The notes beneath the pieces are model-generated. The model searched no databases. It was not told the DNA's origin and was given only the letters and a program-made list of their open reading frames with translations. From Deinococcus sp. (GTDB lineage: Bacteria; Deinococcota; Deinococci; Deinococcales; Deinococcaceae): a stretch of 37,720 nucleotides of DNA. The position numbers were made by a program, and so were the translations under genes. The stretch is from positions 1 to 37,720 of the forward strand of contig NZ_JAGLBB010000028.1 of the NCBI RefSeq assembly GCF_018260555.1, read 5' to 3'. Below are positions 1 through 9,030 of the stretch, in pieces (the stretch's first letter is position 1; every line of letters starts with the position of its first letter).

Positions 1-2
1 TG

Positions 3-398
3 TACGCACCCATGAAAGTGCCGGGAGACTACCTCAAGACCGGGGCGCGAATCACGCCGGTGTATGGCGTGACCGACGTGAGTTTCCCGCTCATCCCACC
101 GGAAGGTCAGGGGCAGGCCCTGCGCCAGACCACCCTGCGCCTCGGCCCGGTCACCATCGTCAAGACCGTGACCCCCACACAGGGCGGCTTCATGGTGCGC
201 TGGTCCCTCACGACCACCGCCCCCGCGCAGGTGCAAGTCAGCGACCCGCTGCCCGCCGGAGCGCAGAGCGCCGACCGGCCCGAACGCACCTGGACGCTGG
301 AACCCGGCGTGGAGACGGTCGCCGCCTACCACGTGACGTTCAGCGGCCCGACCGAACAGATGACCACCGACCCGACCCTGCGACTGGTGACGCCATGA
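3..398 (+). CDS. C-terminal part of a DUF11-like secreted protein (5' end outside window)
   Basis: The reading frame is open from the first bases of the window (Y-A-P precedes the first Met at 12), so this is probably the tail of a longer gene and not a 128-residue protein. The visible part is rich in Thr, Val and Pro and has alternating beta-strand character, with phrases such as KTVTPTQGGF and VQVSDPLPAGA. These resemble the strand and 'DPLP' turn of DUF11/conserved-repeat domains found in bacterial surface proteins. The frame ends with TGA at 396-398, 56 bases before the start of the barrel gene, and all three envelope genes run the same way, so they are probably co-transcribed. The role is inferred to be extracellular or cell-envelope structure. 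The family call rests only on these short motifs and on the neighbouring DUF11 gene. Confidence 0.6.
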   Translation, partial: YAPMKVPGDYLKTGARITPVYGVTDVSFPLIPPEGQGQALRQTTLRLGPVTIVKTVTPTQGGFMVRWSLTTTAPAQVQVSDPLPAGAQSADRPERTWTLEPGVETVAAYHVTFSGPTEQMTTDPTLRLVTP

Positions 399-454
399 AC
401 CGCCAGGGCCAGGGTCGGGCGGCCCTCCACTCTCCCTCACCGCAAGGAACCACC

Positions 455-3400
455 ATGTCCAAGTCCCGACTCACCGTCCTGACGGCCACGCTGCTGCTGG
501 GCGCCGCACATGCCCAGAGTGCCGTGACTCCAGTGCCCACCATCACCCCCGAGGTGAAATCCGGTCAGCGCGTGATCGTCGGCCGCGAACAGCAGAGTCC
601 GCGCCTGACCTCGGTCGGTGACGGCCTCCAGTGGCTGTCCGGCGACCAGAATCTCACCCTGACCGTGCCGAACAGCACCGTCGTGAGCGTGCTGCTCTTC
701 AGTCCGGCGCTGAACCTCACGGATTACCGCAGCGCGGGCGAGTACGGTGACGAACGCTACGGCTCCGGCAATACGAGCACCACCTACACGCTCCGTGACC
801 AGAGCGGCCGGGTGGTCAAACAGCGCACCTACCAGCCCAGCGTGACCCACGGTCAGGAGTTCCTGATCTACCAGTCCCTCCCGGCAGGCGAGTACAGCCT
901 GAACGTCACGACCAGCGGCAACGCGAAGAACAGCTTCGCGCTGCAGACCACCGGAGCCACGGTGGGAGCCCGGCGCGTGAACCTCAACATCCACAGCCGC
1001 GAGTGGGTGACGGTGGCCCGCATCCAGCCGAGCACGGACGTCCACCAGCTGACCCTCTACGACACGGACGGCCCGGACGAATTAGAAGTATCCCTGTTGC
1101 GCGCCGACGAGCGCGTGACGCTGCCCGCAGGCCGTGATCCGGAAAAGCAGGTGATCGACATCACTCCCAGCAGCGACGTCACCCTGCTGCAGGCCCGGCA
1201 GCCGCAGAGCGCCAAGCAGTTCTCCAACACCATCGGCGTTGAACTCAGCGGTGAGCAGATGATGCTGACCGTACCAGCGCCCGTGCCTCCCGCTGCCCCT
1301 GCCCCCGCACCGGTGCCCGCCCCTGCCCCCGTGCCTGTACCTGTACCCGCACCGGTGCCCGTTCCTGCCCCGGAACCCGAACCGGCGCCGACGCCCGTCG
1401 CTGCGCCCGAACCCGTCTCTGCCCCCGAACCCGTCCCTGCCCCCGAACCCGTCCCTGCGCCCGTCATCACGCAGGAGCGCCGGAGCGTGGTCACGCTCGA
1501 CGTGCGGGCCGACACCGCCACCACCCTCCTCGGCGGGGAACTGGTGATCGCCCACCGCCCCCCGGCTGGCAGCACCGTCATTCCCGGCAGCGCCCGCGAC
1601 GAACGCGCCCAGGTGCTTCCCATCCGGCAGGGCACGGACGGCACGCTGTACTTCACGACCAGCCGCCTCACCGCCCGCGTGTCGTACGAACTGAACCACG
1701 AAGGCCCGCTCGGTCACCTCGACCCGGTGAGCGTCATCCGCCTGACCCCGGAAGGCGCCGACACCCTGCAAGGCACGGTTGACCCGGCCGCCTACCGCCA
1801 AGCCGTGACCCTCGACGCACCCGCCGGGAAAGGCGAGAACGAGGAAGGCAACCCGATTCGCACGCCCGTGCAGGGCAGCGTCCTCCGGAGCGCCGTGACC
1901 AACATCACGGTGCGAATCCCGGCAGGCGAGTCCCAGACCGTCACGCTGGGCGGCGTGGCCCTCCCGGAAAGCCGCATCGGCCTGAAGCGTGAAACCGCCC
2001 AGTGGACGGAACTGACCTTCGTGGCCATTCCTCTACAGGCCGGGGAGAACTCCGTGAAGGCGGGGGGGCATACCGTCACCTTCATTGCCCCGGGCAACGC
2101 CTCGCAGGTGATCTTCACGCCCGTCAATCTGCGTGCGGACGGACACACCCCGCTGGAGTTCAAGGTGCGCGTCGCCGATGAACGCGGCACCACCGTGCAG
2201 ACCGATCTGCTGACCGTGGACATTCGCGGGGGACAGCCGCTCACCCCGGACGCCAGCCCCAACGCCGGATACCAGCTCAAACTCACGAACGGTGAAGGCG
2301 TGCTGAAACTGCGTGGCAGCGTGAGCGGGGCCGTGGAGTTCTCCAGCCTCGGCTTCCCCGGCGTGGCCCGCTTCGACCTGCAACAGGCCCAGGGGCGCCT
2401 GACCCTCGCCTACGGCAGCGCCACCCTGTACCTCACGCCGCTGCTGGGCGGCCAGGGGCTGCGCGGGAGTCTTGAGCTGCGCGGTCAGGCCAGCGTCGAA
2501 GTTCCGGTGCTGGGCGGCATGCTGCGCGTGAACGCAGACGGGCAGGGCATTCAGAACCCCACCGAGAACCGCCAGTTGGCCCACGGCGACAGCGCAGGCC
2601 CGGGTAACCCGCTCCCCGCCTACGGTCAACTGAGTGCCAGCTACCAGAACGCCAACGTCTCTGCCACCTACGCCGCCCGCGCGGCCCGGGACACCCTCTT
2701 TGACCGCACGGCGGACGCGGACGGCTTCGGGGTTCGCGTGCAGTCCACGCCCGACGTGACCCGCGCCCCCGGCTCCCAGTGGCGGACCTTCGTCAGCGGC
2801 CACGCGGCCCTGTTGCCCGCTGGCAACCTCGCCCTGACCTTCACGGACGTGACCGGACTCGTGTACGAGACGGGCGGCGAGATCGTCCCCATGAGCGAGC
2901 GTGTCAGTGTCAGCGGCCTGCAGGGCGGCGTTCACGTGGAACGCAACCTGACGCGAGGTGAGGATTACACGGCGGAGTACCTGCGCGGCAGCGTGATCCT
3001 CAGCCGCCCGCTCGGCGTCCTGCTGCCCGACCTGAGCGATCCGGTGCTCAGGATCACCTACGCGGCCGATCCCGCCCGGATGCCCACGCAGCCCCGTTAC
3101 GGCGTGTCTGCCGGTGTGGAATGGGGCAACTTTGTCACCAGCGCCCCCAGCGGCGGCACCGTAGAAGCGGGCCTGAGCAGTGACGCCACGGCAGACGGGC
3201 GCACCAACACCTTCGGGGTGCGCGGCACGTACCGCACGCCCACGGCACTCGTGCAGGGCCGCGTGAGTGCCGCTGGAGGCGTGCGGGTCGAAGCGCAGGC
3301 CAGCCTGAAACCCGGCCCCGGCGCGGACGGCGTGAGCGCCAGAGCGGGCGTGGTCTACCAGGACGCGGGCTATGAGGGCGTGGGCCGCACCGCGCCGCAG

Positions 3401-4657
3401 ACCGACGTGTCCGCCGAAGTGCAGCGTGACCTGAACCGGCAGTTTGGCGTGAAGGCGCAGGTCAGCTACCACCGTGAGAGCGGGGAAACCCAGACCCCCG
3501 GTCAGACCTCCCCCGCCCAGACCTCCCCCGGCCAGACGGAACGCGGCGTCGCCTCGGCGCTCGTCACCTACCAGCCCGGCCAGGACTGGCGCTTCGGCGT
3601 GGGGGCCGGGTACAACTTCACGCGCGCGCAGGCCCTGCTGATCGCGGAAGCGGAGTACCAGCCGCCCTTTGGGATCAAGGTGCGCCACGAACAGCCGCTC
3701 AGCGGCATGGAAGGGGCTGTTACCACCATCAGCGGCGGCGTTCCCATCACGAGTACCCTGGGATTCAAAGCCGAGCAGCGCCTGAGCTACGAAAGCGGCG
3801 CGGTGCAGTCCCAGGGCAGTTATGGTTTGGCAGGACGCTTCGGCGCGGCGCAGTACGACCTGACCTACAGCACGCCCGGCAGCAGCGGTGCGCAGGGACG
3901 CTTCGCGGCGGGCGTCCGGGCCGAGTACCCGCTGAATGAGCAGTTCAGCGTGGGCACGCGGGCCGCACTGACCTTCACGCCCAGCTTCGCCGCCACGGTC
4001 AGCGGCGACCTGAACTACCACACCACCACCACGCAGGCCAGCGTCGGCACCGACGTGACCATCATTCCAGGCGCTCAGCCCGCCGTCACCTCTGCCCTGC
4101 GAACCAGCGCCGCCTACAGTAGTGGTCGCTGGACGGCGCAGGAACAGGGCCAGAGCGTCTTTGCCAGCCCCGGCGGGCATCAGTACACCTTCGGCGTGAG
4201 CTACCGCGCCGAGCAGGTCACGTGGCTCAGCACCCTGCGCCTGCGCAGCGGCAGCTTCGCGCCTGACGAGAGCGGCGAGATCAGGGGCATGACCGAAGTG
4301 AACTTCAAGACACGCCAGCTCGAAACCCGCGCCGGGCTGATTGGTGTCTCACCCCTGAACCTCAAACCCCTCTCCTATCAGGCCTACGTGGGAGGACGCT
4401 ACTGGCTGACTGACCGCGCCGCCCTCGGCGCCACGTACCGACTGTTCGGCGTGACCGGAGGCGCACAGCCCGAACACGCCCTGTCGCTGGAAGCCACCGG
4501 GGTCATCCTGCCCGGATTTGCCCTGACAGGCGGGTACAACCTGTCGCGACCCTCGCCCATCACCGCCGCGCAGAACTTCGCCCCTGGCTTCTACGTCCGC
4601 GCTGAACTGCTTCTGAATTCCCCATCTCCCAGCATCATGCTCAAGGACACACCATGA
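455..4657 (+). CDS. Large outer-membrane beta-barrel protein with Pro-rich linker
   Basis: I chose the ATG at 455 because AAGGA lies just upstream (444-448) and the product then opens with a clean signal peptide, SKSRLTVLTATLLLGAAHAQ, cut near residue 20; the in-frame ATG at 395 would bury it. The 1400-residue protein has four zones. Residues 20-270 are a beta-rich N-terminal domain. Residues about 272-337 are a linker of repeating Pro-Ala/Val/Glu. Residues about 340-720 are Ig-like, with 'TPVNLRADGHTPLEFKVRV' resembling Big_1/invasin repeats. From about residue 740 to the end is a long run of short alternating strands with many Tyr, Gly, Gln and Thr, as in an outer-membrane barrel or usher. 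The last strands end in ...FYVRAELLLNSP. Its stop overlaps the next start as ATGA, so translation is probably coupled to the DUF11 gene. A role as exporter or anchor for that partner is plausible but not shown. Confidence 0.75.
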   Translation: MSKSRLTVLTATLLLGAAHAQSAVTPVPTITPEVKSGQRVIVGREQQSPRLTSVGDGLQWLSGDQNLTLTVPNSTVVSVLLFSPALNLTDYRSAGEYGDERYGSGNTSTTYTLRDQSGRVVKQRTYQPSVTHGQEFLIYQSLPAGEYSLNVTTSGNAKNSFALQTTGATVGARRVNLNIHSREWVTVARIQPSTDVHQLTLYDTDGPDELEVSLLRADERVTLPAGRDPEKQVIDITPSSDVTLLQARQPQSAKQFSNTIGVELSGEQMMLTVPAPVPPAAPAPAPVPAPAPVPVPVPAPVPVPAPEPEPAPTPVAAPEPVSAPEPVPAPEPVPAPVITQERRSVVTLDVRADTATTLLGGELVIAHRPPAGSTVIPGSARDERAQVLPIRQGTDGTLYFTTSRLTARVSYELNHEGPLGHLDPVSVIRLTPEGADTLQGTVDPAAYRQAVTLDAPAGKGENEEGNPIRTPVQGSVLRSAVTNITVRIPAGESQTVTLGGVALPESRIGLKRETAQWTELTFVAIPLQAGENSVKAGGHTVTFIAPGNASQVIFTPVNLRADGHTPLEFKVRVADERGTTVQTDLLTVDIRGGQPLTPDASPNAGYQLKLTNGEGVLKLRGSVSGAVEFSSLGFPGVARFDLQQAQGRLTLAYGSATLYLTPLLGGQGLRGSLELRGQASVEVPVLGGMLRVNADGQGIQNPTENRQLAHGDSAGPGNPLPAYGQLSASYQNANVSATYAARAARDTLFDRTADADGFGVRVQSTPDVTRAPGSQWRTFVSGHAALLPAGNLALTFTDVTGLVYETGGEIVPMSERVSVSGLQGGVHVERNLTRGEDYTAEYLRGSVILSRPLGVLLPDLSDPVLRITYAADPARMPTQPRYGVSAGVEWGNFVTSAPSGGTVEAGLSSDATADGRTNTFGVRGTYRTPTALVQGRVSAAGGVRVEAQASLKPGPGADGVSARAGVVYQDAGYEGVGRTAPQTDVSAEVQRDLNRQFGVKAQVSYHRESGETQTPGQTSPAQTSPGQTERGVASALVTYQPGQDWRFGVGAGYNFTRAQALLIAEAEYQPPFGIKVRHEQPLSGMEGAVTTISGGVPITSTLGFKAEQRLSYESGAVQSQGSYGLAGRFGAAQYDLTYSTPGSSGAQGRFAAGVRAEYPLNEQFSVGTRAALTFTPSFAATVSGDLNYHTTTTQASVGTDVTIIPGAQPAVTSALRTSAAYSSGRWTAQEQGQSVFASPGGHQYTFGVSYRAEQVTWLSTLRLRSGSFAPDESGEIRGMTEVNFKTRQLETRAGLIGVSPLNLKPLSYQAYVGGRYWLTDRAALGATYRLFGVTGGAQPEHALSLEATGVILPGFALTGGYNLSRPSPITAAQNFAPGFYVRAELLLNSPSPSIMLKDTP

Positions 4658-7600
4658 ATAGACTCCTGACCCTCCTTCGTTTGCTGATAGCCGCGGCCAT
4701 GCTCACCGGTACAGCAGGTGCCGTTAGCGTTGGCATCTCTAATAGTTTCTCGCCCGCGGGCATCACAGCGGGGGGAGTGCTGACCTACTCATTTAGCGTG
4801 GCCAACAACGGCACAGATCCGCTGACCGGCGTCGGGTTGCAACACGCGGTCAGTGGTATCACGAGCTTCAGCGATAGCACCTTCGAGAGCAGCTGTGGCG
4901 GAGCGTTGACCAGCAGCGGCAACACACTGACATGGGCGGGCGGCAGTCTGCCCAGCAGCGGCGCGGTTTGTACTATCACAGTGAAGGGTGTCGCTTCCAC
5001 CACTACCGGTATCTATACAACCATTATCCCCATCGCTGCGATTAAAACTGACCAGGGCCTAACGAACGACATCAGCAAAGAAGCCTCATTAGAGGTGAAA
5101 TCCCTGGCGCTCATGGTGTTGGGATTTATAAAGACGGACGCGGTGGGGAAAACCAATCCCAATCCCTGGTACATCACTGGCTTCCCGACAACGCAAACGG
5201 CCAGCGTCACCATCAATAACCCCAACACCACGCAGCTCAGCATGCAGGGCGCCACACTGACCGTGCCTGCGCTCATGATCAACCCGAGGCTTGCAGTTGG
5301 TAGTCCCTGCACGCTGGCCATCAATACCACCCCAGTCGTGTCCGGATCAAGTAGCGCCTATACCATCAACAGTATGACGCTGCCCGTCACGACCACCTGT
5401 AAGCTACTCTTTGACGTTCCCCCCAGCATCCCCCTTTATACGGGGAATCCGGAAGACGCGATCGGACAGCCGTTCACTACCCCTAATCCGGACCTACGTC
5501 TGTTCACTGGGACCGTTCCCGAGAACAGCGCCCTCAGCAACACCTACGCCCCACTCCCTCTCAGTAATGGGGGCACTGGTAGCCAAATAAGCGCCCCGCC
5601 GCCCGTGCAGATCATTAAAGGGTTCAACAAAGTGGATGACGCATCTGTCAGCAGTGCAATGACGGCGGTGTTCACGGTGGATTTCCGCCTGAGAAACAAT
5701 ACAAGCGCCACCCGACAGGTCAGCTTGAGTGACAGAATCTTTAGCGCGGACCTGGGAAGCGGCATGACGTTTGGCGCAATCGCGGTACGTACCAATAGCC
5801 TATATGCCTCGCAGAACTTCGTGTGTAATATTCAAGGCGTCAGTACCGATGCAGCCACCCAGACTATCAAATTCGACAAGGTGGCGTTGGAGAGCGGATC
5901 CGACTGCACGTACAGCGTCACTGTCTCTGTTAACGCTGGGGTAATCACCGGCACTACTCGAAACACCATTATGCACGGGGATATCAGCACGGATCTGCTG
6001 CCCAACAATCCACTTACGATTCCAGCGACAAGTGCAACTATCACCTTTCTGAACGAAGGCACTTACGGGAAAACAACTCTGAAAGAGTTTCCGCAGTACA
6101 ATCAGGCCTTCTATACCGTGACGGTGCAGAACGACACGGCTACGACCATGACGGGCTTGAGCTTCACCGACACGTGGTCGCACGGCCTTCGGACTGACAT
6201 AGCGGCGAGCTACACCACCTGCGCGGGAGGGCAGCTGAACCTCCCGGTAGATGGCAAGGGTCTGGTGTTCTCGAATGGCACGCTCGATCCGGGGAAGACA
6301 TGCAAGGTCGTTATCGGGATTGACAAAACCAGCGTCCTGATCCAATCTCCTCTCGCTCAACAGTATTATGCGAATGTTACGCCCCAGCTTACTTCAACCA
6401 GCGGTCATACTTTCAAAAAAACAACCGACCAAGTGGAATTTCAAGTATTGCCCAGCGAGTTCCGTCTTAACAACAGCAGATTAACATTTTCCCAAAATAC
6501 TGTGCACGAGGTTGCCCTTATTTATCGTAATTACGCTATGAAACCTCATGTCCGGGAGTTCAATGTAACCATCAGCGATGGCCAGAGATTCCTCGAACAA
6601 CCCATCGAAACCACTTGCGGTGGCTCTATCCCTTGGAATCAGGTGACTGTCATCGGAAAGACCGCCTCGTTCACACTCAATATTCCCAGCGCTAGTACCA
6701 CTGGGAGCCCCGTTGACAAACTGGTGTATTCTTACAAGGAGTGTTCCGCTCGGGTGATGATTCAAGGGACCGTACCCGGCCAAAACGTCAAGGTTACTGC
6801 TACGACGGCCGAGTTTCAAGATGGCCTAGTCAACGCTCCAAGCTCTACGGTTGGGTTTGACTACGTCGGCGAGCGCAAGTATACCTTCAACAAATCCTTC
6901 TCTTCTACTCCCAATACTTTCACGACCCCGCCTACCGCATTGTACGCTGGGCAGATCCTCTATATGTTTGTTTCCACCCCAAAGCTTTCCGATCCGTCAG
7001 CAGTTCCCACCGCAGAAACGTTCCGAATCGTTGACAAGTTGCCCGAGGGTATGCAAGTGAATCTGCCGGGTGTATTGCGATGGGACGACGGTAGTTACGG
7101 TCTTGGCGGCGTGTCCTCTAATCCCCCCACTCGCACTTGCGACCTAGATCCGAAAAACCTGGACCCACTTCAGGGCATAGGTCGGATCTGTATAGCACTA
7201 CGAAATGACCAAGGATGGTACACGGTAGATGGGAAGACCATCGTAATCTACATAAATACAAACAACCCCAATAATATTGTCATAATACCCATTCGACTAA
7301 TGGGATCCGGGAACCTGACCAATGTTATTCAGGGCAGCGACACCACAGCCCTTATGGGCTCTGTCGCCTCCCTCAGCACCAGCGACGGCACGCCCAGCGG
7401 CACCGCTGCCAGTGCGAACCTCAACGTCCTTCCCTCCGTGGTCGTGGACAAGAGCTTCGCGCCCTCCACCATCTTTGCAGACGGGAAGACGATGCTGAAT
7501 CTCACCATTACTAACAGCACTCCCGCCGCCGACACCATCACGATCACCGATGTGTTCCCCGATGGCCTGGCGCCCGTCATGCCACTGAGCGTGACAGGCT

Positions 7601-8682
7601 GCCCCGGCAGCGCTACCTATGACCCCCTAACCCGGAACTTGGTTATCAATGGTATCTCGCTAAACAAAAACGCGAGCTGCACGGCGCAGGTGGAGGTCAT
7701 TGCGACGTCCACAATCACCAGCAAGACCACCTACACCAACACAATCCCAGTGGGCGGGGCCACCACTACCAACGGACAGAATTTCCAGGAATCCACGGCC
7801 AAACTGACCGTCAACCCAGTTAACGTCTGCGCGGTGATCTCGCCCACTACCACGATGCAGGCGACCCTCAAGTCCCCCGGAACTACCACAGTCACCTTCA
7901 CCTTCAAGAACACCGGGCTGCAGGCCTGGACCGGTAGCAACTTGACCTTCAGCGCCGCGCTGCCCGGCACGTACACGGCGCTCTACAGCTTCGACGGGGC
8001 CGCCAGCAACGCCGACATTCAGCAGGCGTGGCAGGCACGGATCACCAAGTCCGGAGGGCTCGCCCGGGGCTTAAGCACCAAGCTCACCGTGACCTACACC
8101 TCTGCGAGCACCCTCAAGCGCGATGAGCAGCAGACGGCTAGCGTCACTTTCACCCCCACGGGTAACGCCTGCAAGTTCGTGCAGGGAGCGACGACCCTTA
8201 CCATCATCAAGGGCGAACCCGGCACGCAGAAAACCCAGAGCACCTGCACCCTGAACGCTGCAGGTGAGCCGCAGAACTGCACGCCCATGAGCGCAGACGC
8301 ACTGAAGGTCAAGCCCTGCTCGCTGCTGAACTACCAGCTGACCCTCGGGAACACCGGGAACGCCAGCGTGCTGGGCACCCGCCTACGCGACCCGGTGAAC
8401 GCCAATCTCACCATCGTTCACACGTCCGCCCGTACCAGCCCCGCCACGACGCCCGCCGCTACCGTGCTGTACTCCGCTGACGGCGGGACCACGTGGCTCA
8501 AGGAACCGCCGGCCAGTTACGCCAACAACACGGTCGTAGTGGCGCTGGACACCAATGGCGACGGCACGATCACGGGGAAGGACACGCTGGAGCCCGGTCA
8601 GACCCTGACCCTGAATATCTACACCCTGACTGGAACCGTGAGCGGCGGGTGCACCGCGCCCACCAGTTTCCCGGCCTACTAA
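4654..8682 (+). CDS. Secreted DUF11-repeat surface protein, 1342 aa
   Basis: It starts at the ATG overlapping the previous stop by 4 bases. The N-terminus is a signal peptide (NRLLTLLRLLIAAAMLTGT..AGA). The rest is a string of Ig-like DUF11 modules: repeated openings such as FSPAGITAGG and SFAPSTIFADGK, followed by LTITNSTPAADTITITD, 'FPDGLAP' turns and regularly spaced Cys. Late modules carry 'TLGNTGNASVLGTRLRDPV'. DUF11 proteins are generally extracellular, wall- or outer-layer-associated structural proteins; the exact role is unknown. Base composition changes within the gene: roughly 5.0-7.3 kb uses many A/T-ending codons (AAT, ATA, TTA), whereas the start and the last 1.3 kb use GC-rich codons like the neighbours. 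This suggests a mosaic gene whose middle modules were acquired or exchanged. A hairpin terminator follows the stop by 27 bases. Confidence 0.8.
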   Translation: MNRLLTLLRLLIAAAMLTGTAGAVSVGISNSFSPAGITAGGVLTYSFSVANNGTDPLTGVGLQHAVSGITSFSDSTFESSCGGALTSSGNTLTWAGGSLPSSGAVCTITVKGVASTTTGIYTTIIPIAAIKTDQGLTNDISKEASLEVKSLALMVLGFIKTDAVGKTNPNPWYITGFPTTQTASVTINNPNTTQLSMQGATLTVPALMINPRLAVGSPCTLAINTTPVVSGSSSAYTINSMTLPVTTTCKLLFDVPPSIPLYTGNPEDAIGQPFTTPNPDLRLFTGTVPENSALSNTYAPLPLSNGGTGSQISAPPPVQIIKGFNKVDDASVSSAMTAVFTVDFRLRNNTSATRQVSLSDRIFSADLGSGMTFGAIAVRTNSLYASQNFVCNIQGVSTDAATQTIKFDKVALESGSDCTYSVTVSVNAGVITGTTRNTIMHGDISTDLLPNNPLTIPATSATITFLNEGTYGKTTLKEFPQYNQAFYTVTVQNDTATTMTGLSFTDTWSHGLRTDIAASYTTCAGGQLNLPVDGKGLVFSNGTLDPGKTCKVVIGIDKTSVLIQSPLAQQYYANVTPQLTSTSGHTFKKTTDQVEFQVLPSEFRLNNSRLTFSQNTVHEVALIYRNYAMKPHVREFNVTISDGQRFLEQPIETTCGGSIPWNQVTVIGKTASFTLNIPSASTTGSPVDKLVYSYKECSARVMIQGTVPGQNVKVTATTAEFQDGLVNAPSSTVGFDYVGERKYTFNKSFSSTPNTFTTPPTALYAGQILYMFVSTPKLSDPSAVPTAETFRIVDKLPEGMQVNLPGVLRWDDGSYGLGGVSSNPPTRTCDLDPKNLDPLQGIGRICIALRNDQGWYTVDGKTIVIYINTNNPNNIVIIPIRLMGSGNLTNVIQGSDTTALMGSVASLSTSDGTPSGTAASANLNVLPSVVVDKSFAPSTIFADGKTMLNLTITNSTPAADTITITDVFPDGLAPVMPLSVTGCPGSATYDPLTRNLVINGISLNKNASCTAQVEVIATSTITSKTTYTNTIPVGGATTTNGQNFQESTAKLTVNPVNVCAVISPTTTMQATLKSPGTTTVTFTFKNTGLQAWTGSNLTFSAALPGTYTALYSFDGAASNADIQQAWQARITKSGGLARGLSTKLTVTYTSASTLKRDEQQTASVTFTPTGNACKFVQGATTLTIIKGEPGTQKTQSTCTLNAAGEPQNCTPMSADALKVKPCSLLNYQLTLGNTGNASVLGTRLRDPVNANLTIVHTSARTSPATTPAATVLYSADGGTTWLKEPPASYANNTVVVALDTNGDGTITGKDTLEPGQTLTLNIYTLTGTVSGGCTAPTSFPAY

Positions 8683-8708
8683 CCAACACCCATTCCTGCT
8701 TCCGACCG

Positions 8709-8733
8709 GCCCGCCATTCCTGGCGGGCTTGTT
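8709..8733 (+). terminator. Rho-independent-type terminator of the envelope operon
   Basis: A perfect 7-bp stem, GCCCGCC (8709-8715) and GGCGGGC (8722-8728), with a 6-base loop is followed by TTGTT. It lies 27 bases after the stop of the DUF11 gene. The T-run is short, so termination strength is uncertain. Confidence 0.6.
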
Positions 8734-8890
8734 CATGCTGGCCCCTCGTTCGCCCTGAAGCGTGGGGGGCCTTCCACGGACCCAGGTGGGTGCACAGTGG
8801 GGGTAGGCACGCTAGCCTGTGGATTGATGTTAGCTGCGGTCGGGCTCGCTGCTTAGGCGCAGGTTCGCACGCTGCTGGTGTTCCCTGGTC

Positions 8891-8935
8891 TTATACGGGT
8901 TCCGTACTGCAGCGAATCAATCGGAATCCGTATCA
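8891..8935. repeat. Dispersed palindromic repeat, short copy (A)
   Basis: The ends TTATACGGGTTCCG and CGGAATCCGTATCA are inverted repeats of each other with two mismatches over 14 bases. These are the same end sequences seen in the longer copies at 13.6, 21.7 and 24.0 kb, but here the interior is only about 17 bases. It looks like an internally deleted member of the family. It could fold as a hairpin upstream of the thiolase gene. Confidence 0.65.
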
Positions 8936-9030
8936 TTCTTTTGTGGGCGCCGTGAAGGCTGCTCTGAGGGGCGGCCCTGTTTCCGTCCGCGTTGTCCTAG
9001 CCTGTTTCCTGCTTTGGGGAGGAGTTCATC

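Larger units (their letters stand above)
8683..9030. other. Intergenic region before the thiolase gene
   Basis: This 348-base gap holds the envelope-operon terminator (8709-8733), a short palindromic repeat copy (8891-8935) and the ribosome-binding site GGGGAGGAG just before the thiolase ATG. The 8-base string TAGCCTGT occurs twice (8813 area and 8998 area) and TAGCCT would fit a -10 box, but I see no good -35 partner, so I do not call a promoter. Nothing else is recognisable. Confidence 0.5.

Noticed and set aside
2033..4180. 715-codon open frame on the minus strand opposite the barrel gene
   Set aside because: GC-rich third positions keep the opposite frame open; its composition (Gly/Arg/His-rich) is not protein-like and the plus-strand gene has a signal peptide and good start.
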